64,000 bases of DNA, taken from Pseudobutyrivibrio xylanivorans (lineage in GTDB: Bacteria > Bacillota > Clostridia > Lachnospirales > Lachnospiraceae). A model generated the notes under the pieces. The model was not told the DNA's origin. It did not search any database and saw nothing but the letters and a program-made list of their open reading frames with translations. A program made the position numbers and the translations under genes. This document shows positions 18,794 to 27,958 of the stretch, piece after piece. Location: positions 2,572,501 through 2,636,500 of the forward strand of contig NZ_CP043028.1 in the NCBI RefSeq assembly GCF_008935055.1, in the 5' to 3' direction. Within the stretch, counting starts at the first letter, position 1. The number at the start of each line of letters is the position of its first letter.

Positions 18794-19192
18794 ATGATTA
18801 GTTCAGATGCTTTTTCATATGTCAACTTGCTCGATATGACTGCAGATGCAAGCTATCAGCGTCAGACGCTTATTATCAATAACATAGCTAATAACGATAC
18901 TCCTGGATATAAGAGACAGGATTACGAGTTTGCCAGTGTTCTAAGGAGGGAGTTGCTTGCTACTCATGAGAACAAGTTGGACAAGGCAGTGGATGTCCTT
19001 GACGATGATGGCGGACACGTAGATGGTATTGAATATACCGACTATGAGCATTATTCATATCGCTTGGATGGCAATAATGTTGATATGGATACAGAAAACG
19101 TTGAGCTTGCCTCAGAGACAATTCGTTATCAGGAGTTGATGACAAGCATTACAAACGAGTTTAGCAGGTTTAGCATGGTAACCTCAAAGTAA
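18794..19192 (+). CDS. flgB: Flagellar proximal rod protein FlgB
   Basis: 132 residues. The N-terminal rod signature reads ASYQRQTLIINNIANNDTPGYKRQDYEF, given here only as NNIANNDTPGYKRQ at about 32-45, and the C-terminus has the amphipathic ETIRYQELMTSI coiled-coil segment. FlgB forms part of the proximal rod above the MS ring and is exported by the flagellar type III system, so there is no Sec signal. First gene of the operon, with TAGGAGG ahead of the ATG. Confidence 0.95.
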   Translation: MISSDAFSYVNLLDMTADASYQRQTLIINNIANNDTPGYKRQDYEFASVLRRELLATHENKLDKAVDVLDDDGGHVDGIEYTDYEHYSYRLDGNNVDMDTENVELASETIRYQELMTSITNEFSRFSMVTSK

Positions 19193-19215
19193 GCTAGCAC
19201 ATAGGAGGTATTGGT

Positions 19216-19671
19216 ATGGGACTTTTTCAACCTTTTGATATTGCAGCTACTGGTATGACAGCGCAGCGATTCAGAATGGATATAATCGCTGAGAATATTG
19301 CAAATGTAAGCACAACCCGTACAGAAAACGGTGGTCCTTATCGAAGAAAGATTGTAACCTTCCAGGAAAAACAGCTAAATGCTGGTATCCCTACGTTCAA
19401 GAATATTCTGAAGGATACTCAGAAGGCTTATTATGGCAACGGTGTGAAGGTTTCAAAGGTTTCTGAGGATACTGAGACAGATTTTATTATGGAATATGAT
19501 CCTTCTCATCCTGATGCTGATGAGAATGGATATGTTAGATATCCAAATGTTAATACAGTTACGGAAATGACAAACCTTATCAGTGCCAGCCGTTCCTATG
19601 AGGCTAATGTAACAGCCTTTGAAGCAATCAAAGCTATGGCACAGAGTGGTATACAGGTTGGTCAGGGCTAA
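19216..19671 (+). CDS. flgC: Flagellar basal-body rod protein FlgC
   Basis: 151 residues, normal for FlgC. The N-terminal rod motif MDIIAENIANVSTTRTENG and the C-terminal ASRSYEANVTAFEAIKAM are characteristic. It forms the proximal rod with FlgB and FliE. ATAGGAGG precedes the ATG, 23 bases after flgB. Confidence 0.96.
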   Translation: MGLFQPFDIAATGMTAQRFRMDIIAENIANVSTTRTENGGPYRRKIVTFQEKQLNAGIPTFKNILKDTQKAYYGNGVKVSKVSEDTETDFIMEYDPSHPDADENGYVRYPNVNTVTEMTNLISASRSYEANVTAFEAIKAMAQSGIQVGQG

Positions 19672-19711
19672 TAAATGGTTCTAGTTTCAGTTTTACTGCG
19701 GGGAGGTAAAA

Positions 19712-20020
19712 ATGGCTATTACTGCGATTGAAAACTATTTGTACGGTGCAACTCCGGTTACAACCCAGCGAGAGCCACAGGTTGATGCAACACAGGGCTT
19801 TCAGAGTATGCTTGATTCTGTCATGAAGCTCATGGACGACACCAATGCCCAAATCAAGAATGCAAACCGTGAGCAGGTTGCCTTTGCACTTGGTGAAACG
19901 GATAACACACATGATTTGATGGTTGCAGAGAAGAAGGCAAATATAGCGCTGCAATACACAGTTGCAGTTCGTGACAGAGTGCTAGAGGCATACCAGCAGA
20001 TTATGCAGATGCAAATTTAG
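19712..20020 (+). CDS. fliE: Flagellar hook-basal body protein FliE
   Basis: 102 residues. FliE joins the MS ring to the rod and is the first rod substrate of the export gate. The C-terminal half, NTHDLMVAEKKANIALQYTVAVRDR-type helix ending AYQQIMQMQI, is the conserved family core; the key words are HDLMVAEKKANIAL and AYQQIM. GGGGAGG precedes the ATG. Its TAG stop is the left edge of the composite two-hairpin repeat. Confidence 0.95.
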   Translation: MAITAIENYLYGATPVTTQREPQVDATQGFQSMLDSVMKLMDDTNAQIKNANREQVAFALGETDNTHDLMVAEKKANIALQYTVAVRDRVLEAYQQIMQMQI

Positions 20021-20105
20021 CATGCTTTTTGTTAGCTGCTTTGCAGCGTAATAAAAAGTATGCTCAAAAAGTGCCCATTTGCCGAAGGCAAATTATAATG
20101 GCACT
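20020..20105 (+). repeat. Composite two-hairpin repeat, copy 1 (after fliE)
   Basis: Hairpin 1 (20020-20063) has arms AGCATGCTTTTT / AAAAAGTATGCT, starting inside the fliE TAG stop, with an inner GCTGC/GCAGC. Hairpin 2 (20070-20105) is AGTGCC...TTTGCC-GAA-GGCAAA...GGCACT. A short GGCAC-GAA-GTGCC hairpin follows at 20123-20135. The same two-hairpin order and words recur at 33636-33712 after fliL. It may be an operon-internal stability or attenuation element; no terminator-grade T-run follows hairpin 2. Confidence 0.7.
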
Positions 20106-20166
20106 TGTTCCTTAGCTGAGTAGGCACGAAGTGCCGAGAGAAGGATTGACCAAGGGGGAGAGTTAT

Positions 20167-21783
20167 ATGCCAGAGCAAATCCAAGCCATTATTAATAAGG
20201 TTCTTGAGTGGTGGAGAAAGTTTACAAGGCGACAGCAGGTTTTGATTATCTCAATTTCTGCTGTTGTTGTTGTGTCATTTATTATTTTGGCGGTCATTAT
20301 GACCCGACCTACAATGGTTCAGCTGATTGCATGTGAGGACGGAAAGCAGGCCGCTACAGTAAAGACTCTGTTGGAGGATGAGAAAATCAATTATCAAACC
20401 TCTGAAGATGGCTTTACCTTCTACATTGATGAAAAGGATATGCCTCGTGCAAATATTCTTTTAGGTTCTAACGAAATTCCTTCATCTGATTATTCAATTA
20501 ATAACGTAATCGACGGCAGTTTTTCAACAACAGAAGCTGATAAGCAAAAGAGATATAAGGTTTATCTTGAGGATAAATTTGCCAAGGATATTCAAAATCT
20601 GAATATGGTTGAAAAGGCTGTAGTTACTCTTAATATTCCTGATGATGATGGAACGATTATCTCGAGAAATCAACCGGGGTGGTCTTCGGTAATGCTTACA
20701 CTTTCAGCACCTATTTCTGACGAGACAGTGCAGGCTATAGCAAAGACCATGGCAACAAATCTTGCTAATGAAACTACTGATAATATCACCATCATGGATA
20801 CTGATGGAAATCTGCTGTTTCCTAATGCAAATATTGATACTGCTGCAGGGGTTGCTTCAGCAAATCAGGATGCAAGAGATAAGGCTCGAGCAGAAATCGT
20901 AAAAAGAGTTACCACAGTTTTAGATGGAACGAATCTATATGATTCTGTTTCAGTTGGTGTAAACCTTTCTATGAACTTCGATGAGAATAGTTATGTGGAC
21001 TATGATTATTCAGTAGATGAAGGCCGTACAGAAGGTTATCTTGATAGTGAATCGGGCTCCAGCTCAACATCTACCAGCGGTGCAGGTGGTGTTCCCGGAA
21101 CAGATTCCAACGATGATGATACTACCTACGTAATGGAGGATAATAATCAGACTGAGACTTCTACAGAGGAATTTGAAAGGGATTATCTTCCTGATGAAAG
21201 AATAACAACTCATAAGGATGAAATAGGAAAGCAGGTTCTAGATGATTCATCTATCTCTGTTACTTGCAAAAAGTTTGCAATTTATAATCAGGATAAGATG
21301 GAGAAGGATGGAACTCTTGAGGAGGCTGGTCAGACTTTCGATGAGTTTGTAAAAGCAAATTCAAATCCGGTTCAGCAGGAGGTTTCCGACGACATCGTTG
21401 AGGTTGTTGCCAGAACTACTGGCTTCCCAACAACCAATGTAAAGGTTGTTGCCTACGAAATTCCAATGTTCCAGTATTCTGAAGGCTTACCATTTGAAAT
21501 AACAGATATCCTTCAGATTGTACTTGCATTCCTTATATTTTTAATGCTTGGTTTTGTAGTATTTAGAAGTCTTAAGGTTGAGGAAGAGGAGCCTGTGGAG
21601 CAGGAGCTTACAATTGATGATCTTATTGCTTCTACCGCCCAAGAGGAAGAGGAGGATGAGCTGGAAGATATTGGTTATTTAGAGAAATCTGAAGCCCGCT
21701 TACTTATTGAAAAGTTTGTGGACGAAAAGCCAGAGGCTGTTGCACAGCTTCTGAGAAATTGGCTAAACGAGGATTGGGGATAA
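20167..21783 (+). CDS. fliF: Flagellar MS-ring protein FliF
   Basis: 538 residues. An N-terminal membrane span at about 20-42 (LIISISAVVVVSFIILAVIM) is given by family and hydropathy. The ring-building motifs follow, with ARANILLGSNEIPSS-type text reading PRANILLGSNEIP. A disordered Ser/Asp-rich stretch lies near 295-330. A second span near 450-470 (LQIVLAFLIFLMLGFVVF) precedes the acidic C-tail that binds FliG. The upstream Met at 20131 is open in frame, but ATG 20167 has GGGGGAG at the right distance and gives the family N-terminus. Confidence 0.95.
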   Translation: MPEQIQAIINKVLEWWRKFTRRQQVLIISISAVVVVSFIILAVIMTRPTMVQLIACEDGKQAATVKTLLEDEKINYQTSEDGFTFYIDEKDMPRANILLGSNEIPSSDYSINNVIDGSFSTTEADKQKRYKVYLEDKFAKDIQNLNMVEKAVVTLNIPDDDGTIISRNQPGWSSVMLTLSAPISDETVQAIAKTMATNLANETTDNITIMDTDGNLLFPNANIDTAAGVASANQDARDKARAEIVKRVTTVLDGTNLYDSVSVGVNLSMNFDENSYVDYDYSVDEGRTEGYLDSESGSSSTSTSGAGGVPGTDSNDDDTTYVMEDNNQTETSTEEFERDYLPDERITTHKDEIGKQVLDDSSISVTCKKFAIYNQDKMEKDGTLEEAGQTFDEFVKANSNPVQQEVSDDIVEVVARTTGFPTTNVKVVAYEIPMFQYSEGLPFEITDILQIVLAFLIFLMLGFVVFRSLKVEEEEPVEQELTIDDLIASTAQEEEEDELEDIGYLEKSEARLLIEKFVDEKPEAVAQLLRNWLNEDWG

Positions 21784-21787
21784 GGTT

Positions 21788-22795
21788 ATGGCTACTGAAG
21801 ACATGAATGGCGTGCAAAAAGCCGCAATACTTTTAATCGCCCTAGGACCTGAGAAATCTGCTCAGATTTTTAAGCATCTCAAGGAAGAGGAAATCGAGGA
21901 ATTAACTCTTGAAATTGCAAACACAAGAAGCATTTCTCCAACGGTCAAGGAAGAAGTAATCGAAGAATTTTATCAGGTATGTCTTGCTCAGCAGTACATC
22001 GCAGAAGGTGGTATTGGATATGCTAAAGAGCTTCTGGAGAAGGCACTTGGTGATGACAAGGCTCAAGATGTCATTACAAAGCTGACTGCTTCACTTCAGG
22101 TTCGTCCTTTCGAGTTCATTCGAAAGACAGAGCCTTCTCAGGTGTTGAACTTCATCCAGGAGGAGCATCCACAGACAATCGCCATGATTCTGTCATATCT
22201 GTCAGCAGGTCAGGCTTCGCTGATTATTGGAGCCTTGCCACCTGAGAAACAGGCTGATGTTGCGAAGCGTATTGCTCTTATGGATAGAACCAGCCCTGAA
22301 GTTATAAAAGAGGTTGAAAGAGTATTGGAAAGAAAGCTTTCTTCACTTATCAATCAGGATTACAGTATCGCCGGCGGCGTAGATGCGGTAGTAAATATCC
22401 TGAATACTGTAGACCGTGGTACAGAAAAACGTATCATGGAATCTCTGGAAATCGAAGAGCCAGAGCTTGCTGAGGAAATCAGAAAGAAGATGTTCGTATT
22501 CGAGGATATCCTTCTTCTGGACGACAGAGCTATTCAGCGTGTGCTTAGAGATGTTGATAACTCTGACCTTGGCGTTGCACTTAAGGGAGCTAATGAAGAG
22601 GTTCAGTCGGCAATCTTCAAGAACCTTTCTTCTCGTCTTGCATCGATGATAAAGGAAGACATGGAATTCATGGGTCCTGTACGTATGAAGGATGTAGAAG
22701 AAGCTCAGCAGAAGATAGTTGGTATTATCAGAAAGCTTGAGGATTCTGCAGAGATTGTAATTTCTAGAGGAGGTTCGGATGAGCTTGTTGTCTAG
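21788..22795 (+). CDS. fliG: Flagellar motor switch protein FliG
   Basis: 335 residues, the usual size. FliG-N starts MNGVQKAAILLIALGPEKSA; the middle domain has the EHPQTIAMILSYL motif; the C-terminal torque domain carries charged residues in LLLDDRAIQRVLRDVD. It couples stator force to rotor turning and binds FliF and FliM. It begins four bases after fliF, and its last 17 bases overlap fliH in another frame. Confidence 0.97.
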   Translation: MATEDMNGVQKAAILLIALGPEKSAQIFKHLKEEEIEELTLEIANTRSISPTVKEEVIEEFYQVCLAQQYIAEGGIGYAKELLEKALGDDKAQDVITKLTASLQVRPFEFIRKTEPSQVLNFIQEEHPQTIAMILSYLSAGQASLIIGALPPEKQADVAKRIALMDRTSPEVIKEVERVLERKLSSLINQDYSIAGGVDAVVNILNTVDRGTEKRIMESLEIEEPELAEEIRKKMFVFEDILLLDDRAIQRVLRDVDNSDLGVALKGANEEVQSAIFKNLSSRLASMIKEDMEFMGPVRMKDVEEAQQKIVGIIRKLEDSAEIVISRGGSDELVV

Positions 22796-23684
22796 TCACA
22801 ATGTGGTCTATGGCTTTTTGGTTGCTCCTAATACGCCAAATGAGGATGGAGAGGTTGATGAGTTAGTTATCGACTCCAATGATAGAGCCAGAGAGCTTAT
22901 CATGAAGCAGGAAAAGGCCTATAAGGCCAAGCTTCTTGATGAGGAGCGAGAGCGTCGTCTTGCAGAAATGCGTGAGTCAGGTGCCGAGATTCCTGAAGGG
23001 ATGGACCCGGATGAATTCTTAGGCCTTGCAGATTCCATTATGGAGGATTCTGATGAGGAAGTGGTAGATATTGGCCCCGACCGTGAGGCTCTTTTGGCAG
23101 AAGCCAGAGAAGAGGCGCAGCGAATTATTGATGATGCCAATGCTCAGGCAGAGGAGATTTTAAATGCTGCCCAGCTTAATGCTGATGCCATGAGAAATCT
23201 TGCCAGACAGGATGGCGAAAAGGAAGGCTACAACGAGGGCACTCAGCGGGCTGCAATTGAGCTTGCCAATGCCCAGGACAATATGCGTTCTGAGATTCAA
23301 AGAATCGAAAACGAATTCATGGAAAAACAGATTGGCATGGAACGGGAAATTGTCGAGATGTGCCTGCCTGTTTTTGAGAGAGTTTTTAATGCAGAGTTAT
23401 CTGGGAAAAAGGATGTTATATATCATCTTTTGGACCATTGTATTATGAAAATTGAACGCACTGGCCAGATGCAAATTAAGGTTAATGATGCCAATGCTGA
23501 ATTCATCAAAAGCAAGAAGGATGAGATTCAGGGTAAAATTGGTGCGGAGGTTGGACTTGATATAATTGCGGACCCACTTCTAAATGATAGCCAGTGCATC
23601 ATCGAGACAGATGGTGGAATATTTGACTGTAGTATAGATACTGAATTAGATAATCTTATCAGAGAAATTAGGGCTCTTAGCTAG
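22779..23684 (+). CDS. fliH: Flagellar assembly protein FliH
   Basis: 301 residues, acidic and helical. A long predicted coiled coil (about 85-190) includes AREEAQRIIDDANAQAEEIL, related to V/F-ATPase stator subunits. The C-terminal domain (MCLPVFERVFNAEL to the end) matches the FliH family. FliH holds FliI at the export gate. The ATG at 22779 lies inside fliG and has AGAGGAGG upstream, so translational coupling is likely. Confidence 0.9.
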   Translation: MSLLSSHNVVYGFLVAPNTPNEDGEVDELVIDSNDRARELIMKQEKAYKAKLLDEERERRLAEMRESGAEIPEGMDPDEFLGLADSIMEDSDEEVVDIGPDREALLAEAREEAQRIIDDANAQAEEILNAAQLNADAMRNLARQDGEKEGYNEGTQRAAIELANAQDNMRSEIQRIENEFMEKQIGMEREIVEMCLPVFERVFNAELSGKKDVIYHLLDHCIMKIERTGQMQIKVNDANAEFIKSKKDEIQGKIGAEVGLDIIADPLLNDSQCIIETDGGIFDCSIDTELDNLIREIRALS

Positions 23685-23692
23685 GAGGCAAA

Positions 23693-25003
23693 GTGGATCA
23701 GGGATTATTGATGCAGCTGACTGAGAAGGATTACTTTAAATCTCTTGGCAAGGTTGTAAAGGTTGTTGGACTTACAATTGAATCAGTTGGACCAGAGGCT
23801 AAGCTGCGTGATTTGTGCGAAATCATCGTAGAGGGCTCTGAGACGCGAATAAAAGCAGAGGTTGTCGGATTCAAGGACAAACGTCTGCTTTTGATGCCTT
23901 ATGAGAATGTAGAGGGAATCGGCGTAGGCTGCATGGTTGAAAATACAGGCCATCCTCTTGGTGTTGCTGTTGGCAACCAGCTTTTAGGGCATTTGGTAGA
24001 TGGACTTGGAGTGCCATCTGATATTGATGATTTGACAGAGTTTGAGGATTTGGTTGAATATCCTGCAGAGGCAGACCCTCCAGATCCTATGTCCCGAGTG
24101 ATTATAAAGGAGCCACTTTCACTTGGAGTAAAGGCGGTTGATGGTCTTATCACTGTTGGCAAGGGGCAGAGAATTGGAATCTTTGCAGGCTCAGGTGTTG
24201 GTAAATCCACTCTCATGGGTATGTTCGCAAGAAATACAAAGGCAGAGATAAATGTAATAGCGCTTATTGGCGAGCGTGGTCGTGAGGTTCGTGAGTTCGT
24301 AGAAAACGATTTGGGACCAGAAGGCATGGCACGTTCTGTGGTGGTCTGTGCAACTTCCGATAAGCCTGCTCTTATCAGAAAAAAGGCGGCCCTTACAGCT
24401 ACTGCTATTGCAGAATATTTTAGAGATCAAGGCAAGGATGTTCTTCTAATGATGGATTCCCTTACCCGTTTTTCCATGGCCCAGCGTGAGATAGGACTTG
24501 CTTCTGGCGAGCCACCTGTAACCCGTGGCTATCCTCCATCAGTTTATTCTGAGATGCCACGACTTTTAGAGCGTGCAGGAAATTCTGCTGTTGGCTCAAT
24601 TACAGGACTTTATACAGTCCTTGTTGATGGTGATGATTTCAATGAGCCAATCACTGATACAGCCCGTTCTATTTTGGACGGTCATATTGTACTCAATAGA
24701 AAGCTTGCTCAGAAGAATCATTATCCAGCAATTGATGTATTACAGTCTATTTCCAGAGTTATGTCTGCAGTTGCATCTCCGGAACATAAGGCAGTTGCTG
24801 GTAAGCTGAAAAATGTTCTTGCTACATATCAGGAGGCTGAGGACCTTATAAATATCGGCGCCTATAAAAACGGTTCAAATAAATCCATTGATTATGCTAT
24901 TAAAAAGATTGATGCAGTTAATGAATTCCTGCTTCAACAGACCCACGATAAATTTGACTATGATGAGATTATAGAGCAGATGACAGCAATTTTTGCTGAT
25001 TAA
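23693..25003 (+). CDS. fliI: Flagellum-specific ATPase FliI
   Basis: 436 residues, F1-beta-like ATPase of the flagellar type III export system. Walker A AGSGVGKS is at 165-172; ALIGERGREVREFVEN and LLMMDSLTRFSMAQREIGLA are typical of the family. It energises substrate unfolding and export with FliH/FliJ. The start is GTG at 23693, four bases after a perfect AGGAGG; the next ATG is eight codons in. Confidence 0.97.
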   Translation: MDQGLLMQLTEKDYFKSLGKVVKVVGLTIESVGPEAKLRDLCEIIVEGSETRIKAEVVGFKDKRLLLMPYENVEGIGVGCMVENTGHPLGVAVGNQLLGHLVDGLGVPSDIDDLTEFEDLVEYPAEADPPDPMSRVIIKEPLSLGVKAVDGLITVGKGQRIGIFAGSGVGKSTLMGMFARNTKAEINVIALIGERGREVREFVENDLGPEGMARSVVVCATSDKPALIRKKAALTATAIAEYFRDQGKDVLLMMDSLTRFSMAQREIGLASGEPPVTRGYPPSVYSEMPRLLERAGNSAVGSITGLYTVLVDGDDFNEPITDTARSILDGHIVLNRKLAQKNHYPAIDVLQSISRVMSAVASPEHKAVAGKLKNVLATYQEAEDLINIGAYKNGSNKSIDYAIKKIDAVNEFLLQQTHDKFDYDEIIEQMTAIFAD

Positions 25004-25016
25004 GGAGTGATGACTA

Positions 25017-25472
25017 TTGGCAAAATTTGTTTATCGAATGCAAAATATCCTTGAGCTTAAGCAAAAGATTGAGGAGCAGGAGAAGGCTAATTTTGGAATG
25101 GCTACAGCCCGCTTTAATGAGGAGCAGCAAAAGCTTCGTGATTTGATGATTAAACAGGCAGGCTATGAAAGGCAGCTTAAGGAGCTTTCTGTTGGCAATA
25201 TTGATATCAAGGCAATCAAGACCACGAAAAGTGCCATAACCTCTATGAAGGTTGCGCTTCGAGATCAGATGATTGAGGTTTCCAAGGCTCAAAAGGCTAT
25301 GGAAAATGCTAGAAAGAAGCTTAATGCTGTCATGATGGAACGAAAGATGCATGAGAAGCTCAGAGAGCATGCTTTCGAGGAGTTCCTGAATGAAGTGGAT
25401 TACGAGGAAAATAAGATTACAGATGAGATTGTAAGCTCGAGATTCTTTAACGCAGAAAATGAGGGAGAATAA
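25017..25472 (+). CDS. fliJ: Flagellar export chaperone/stalk protein FliJ
   Basis: 151 residues, almost wholly predicted coiled coil, with the FliJ-like start FVYRMQNILELKQKIEEQEK. FliJ sits in the centre of the FliI hexamer and escorts chaperones. TTG start at 25017, supported by AAGGAG upstream and by family N-terminus length; an overlapping ATG at 25010 runs in a different frame and stops early. Downstream of fliI as in Bacillus. Confidence 0.88.
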   Translation: MAKFVYRMQNILELKQKIEEQEKANFGMATARFNEEQQKLRDLMIKQAGYERQLKELSVGNIDIKAIKTTKSAITSMKVALRDQMIEVSKAQKAMENARKKLNAVMMERKMHEKLREHAFEEFLNEVDYEENKITDEIVSSRFFNAENEGE

Positions 25473-25474
25473 TT

Positions 25475-26359
25475 ATGGCAGACATAACAGAGACTCAAGG
25501 CACACCTGCTGATGATAAAGCAGCTAAGAAGGAAGCTAAGAAGGCGGAAAAAGAAGCTAAAAAGGCTGAGAAGGCAGCTTTAAAGGAAAGACGTAAAGAG
25601 GCAAAGGCAAATGGTGAAACACTACCGGAGGACGAGGAACGCCTTGGTATAGGTGGTGGTATTATTATGGCCTTTGTTGTGCTGCTTATCATTCTGATTT
25701 GGCTTGTTATTTTTGCATTTCTGGTAAAGATGGATGTAGGCGGATTTGGCTCTACAGTGCTTTTTCCTGTCCTTAAGGATGTTCCTTATGTAAATCAGAT
25801 TCTCCCTGGTATCGAAGAATATTTACCAAGTGATGATGCAGAGGATGAGTACGCAAAGTATGAGACCGTGGAGCAGGCAATAGAGAGAATCAAGGAGCTT
25901 GAAAAAGAAGTTGAAGACCTTAAGACTGCCAGTGCAGCCAACAGCGATTATGTTGCGGAACTGGAAACCTCGGCGGCTGAGCTTGCGGAGTACAAGGCAA
26001 ATGAAGCTGCCTTTGAAGAAATAAAAGAAAAATTCTATGAAGAGGTTGTTTTTTCTGAAAATGCACCCGATATAAATGAATATAAGACGTATTATGAGTC
26101 TATCGATGCAGAAAACGCAGCCGCTATCTACAAACAGGTAGTTACACAGCTTCAAACCGACGCGGAAATTGAAGATTACGTAAAGACCTACACAAGCATG
26201 AAATCTAAAAATGCTGCCGCTATATTTGATTCAATGACTGATGATTTTGATTTGGTTTGCCAAATCCTTCAGGCGATGGATGCAAGTACCCGGTCAGCAA
26301 TTTTAGCAGCCATGGATACAGAGAATGCTGCAACCCTAACTAAAATGATGGAACCTTAG
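25475..26359 (+). CDS. MotE/YlxF-like flagellar protein with MgtE-N-like domain
   Basis: 294 residues. The N-terminus is a Lys/Ala/Glu-rich cytoplasmic helix; one membrane span follows near 62-88 (IIMAFVVLLIILIWLVIFAF). A coiled coil covers about 125-170, and the C-terminal ~110 residues resemble the MgtE-N fold (KNAAAIFDSMTDDFDLVCQIL, TRSAILAAM). Position between fliJ and fliK matches B. subtilis ylxF; proteobacterial MotE/FlbB homologues stabilise the stator or FliF region. It is not a magnesium transporter, as the pore domain is absent. Confidence 0.8.
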   Translation: MADITETQGTPADDKAAKKEAKKAEKEAKKAEKAALKERRKEAKANGETLPEDEERLGIGGGIIMAFVVLLIILIWLVIFAFLVKMDVGGFGSTVLFPVLKDVPYVNQILPGIEEYLPSDDAEDEYAKYETVEQAIERIKELEKEVEDLKTASAANSDYVAELETSAAELAEYKANEAAFEEIKEKFYEEVVFSENAPDINEYKTYYESIDAENAAAIYKQVVTQLQTDAEIEDYVKTYTSMKSKNAAAIFDSMTDDFDLVCQILQAMDASTRSAILAAMDTENAATLTKMMEP

Positions 26360-26362
26360 ACT

Positions 26363-26390
26363 CAACCTTCCCCTAACCAGGGGAAGGTTG
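26363..26390 (+). terminator. Perfect operon-internal hairpin before fliK
   Basis: Twelve-bp perfect stem CAACCTTCCCCT / AGGGGAAGGTTG with a four-base AACC loop, only four bases after the upstream stop codon. The following TGTTTGATG is a poor T-run, so it may be a partial terminator or an mRNA end-stabiliser that sets relative expression within the operon. Confidence 0.6.
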
Positions 26391-26446
26391 TTTGATGATA
26401 CGACTTATAGCAACTTGAAAACAAAATATCAGAAAGGAGGGATTAC

Positions 26447-27928
26447 ATGACAAGTAGCAATGTTTCAAAATTGCTGGTTCAGGTAAGCAAAATCGATGTT
26501 TCGATTACTCAGGCAGATAAAAGTGCAAATGCTTCAGCTGCAGGCTTATTTGAAAACACTTTGAAGAACGTTGCAAACAAGGTCCCTAAGGTAGAAAGCA
26601 ACACCAATTCAGCCGACTCACTAAAGAAGACTCAAAAGACTACAGCAGAGGTTGATACATCCGCTTCATCTACAAAGCGAGAGGTAGTCACAGAGAAAGC
26701 AGTTGAGGAGCAGTCTGATGCAGGGGAAGCACAGGTTGTTGATAAGGTGGAAGAGGTAGTAGAGGAAGTCGTAGACGTGATTAAAGAAGAGCTTGATGTG
26801 ACCGACGAAGATATTAAGCTTGCAATGGAAAATCTGGGACTTACCTTTATTGATTTGCTGAATCCTCAGAGTCTGGCTCAGCTGGTAACCGAAATAACTG
26901 GCGAGACGGATTCGATTAATCTCATTATGAGTGAAGATTTTAAAGGGATTTTGGACAAGGTAACAGAACTTACGGACCAGCTATTTGAAGAAACGAAAAT
27001 TTCCTTCGTAGAACTCAAGGATTTAATTGTTCAGGAACAGCCTGAGGAAACTCCTGAAATTATTTCTACACAGCCTGTAGAGGTAAAAGAGGAAGCTCCA
27101 ATTGAAATGACAGATGATGCACCTGTTATTACAGAAGAGGTTGTTAAGGATGAAGCTCCTAAGACAGTCGTTGTTTCTGAAAAGAAACAGGAAGTGGAAG
27201 AGGAGCCACAGAAAAAGGATACAGAGATTTCTAAGGACGTAGAGCCTGTTAAAACAGAAACTACTACAGCTCAGGACAATAATAAAGAATCCTTTGATTT
27301 TAGTAAGGAACAAAAGTCTAATGCCTTTGAATTTGATGTTAAGGAAAAAGTATCCAGAGAGCCTGTAAAACACGAAGCTGTAAATCCATTTGTGGCAGCT
27401 CAGAACGAAATACAGTTCGCGCCAGAGGAAAAGGTGGTTACACTTCCAACTGGTGAGACAGTCAGTGCAGATGATATTGCAAACCAACTTGTAGAGCAGG
27501 CAAGAGTGCTTACAGATTCTGAAAGCACAACTATGGAAATTACATTAAATCCTGAGGGGTTAGGAAAGATTTTCCTTGAGGTTACTCAAAAGGGAAATGA
27601 AATCACAGCAAAGATTTTCACTGAAAACGATGCTGTTAAACATGCACTTGAATCACAGATGGCAAATCTTAGAACAGAGATGTCGCAGAATTCTACAAAG
27701 GTTACTTCTATTGAAGTTTCAGTTGGAACTCATGAATTTGAAAGAAACCTTGATGAGAATCAAAGTAACGATTCAAGACGTGAAGAACAGTCAAGAGAGC
27801 AGTCAAAACGAAGCAACCGAATCAATCTTAACAGACTTGATGATTTGGTAGGAATGATGTCAGAAGAGGACATTCTTATAGCTCAAATGATGCAGGACAA
27901 TGGTGGTACATTAGATTTCATGGCATAA
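26447..27928 (+). CDS. fliK: Flagellar hook-length control protein FliK
   Basis: 493 residues. The N-terminal two-thirds is acidic, low-complexity and presumably extended, the ruler part. The C-terminal Flg_hook domain is near 360-440 with EITLNPEGLGKIFLEVTQ and HALESQMANLRTEM. FliK measures hook length and flips FlhB specificity. GGAGGG precedes the ATG. Position between the MotE-like gene and flgD supports the call. Confidence 0.92.
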   Translation: MTSSNVSKLLVQVSKIDVSITQADKSANASAAGLFENTLKNVANKVPKVESNTNSADSLKKTQKTTAEVDTSASSTKREVVTEKAVEEQSDAGEAQVVDKVEEVVEEVVDVIKEELDVTDEDIKLAMENLGLTFIDLLNPQSLAQLVTEITGETDSINLIMSEDFKGILDKVTELTDQLFEETKISFVELKDLIVQEQPEETPEIISTQPVEVKEEAPIEMTDDAPVITEEVVKDEAPKTVVVSEKKQEVEEEPQKKDTEISKDVEPVKTETTTAQDNNKESFDFSKEQKSNAFEFDVKEKVSREPVKHEAVNPFVAAQNEIQFAPEEKVVTLPTGETVSADDIANQLVEQARVLTDSESTTMEITLNPEGLGKIFLEVTQKGNEITAKIFTENDAVKHALESQMANLRTEMSQNSTKVTSIEVSVGTHEFERNLDENQSNDSRREEQSREQSKRSNRINLNRLDDLVGMMSEEDILIAQMMQDNGGTLDFMA

Positions 27929-27958
27929 CCTAAGTATCATCAGGAAAGGAGAAGTTTA

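Noticed and set aside
27023..27487. 154-codon open frame antisense to fliK
   Set aside because: It is a shadow of the acidic, Glu/Lys-rich fliK codons; no ribosome site and no recognisable domain.
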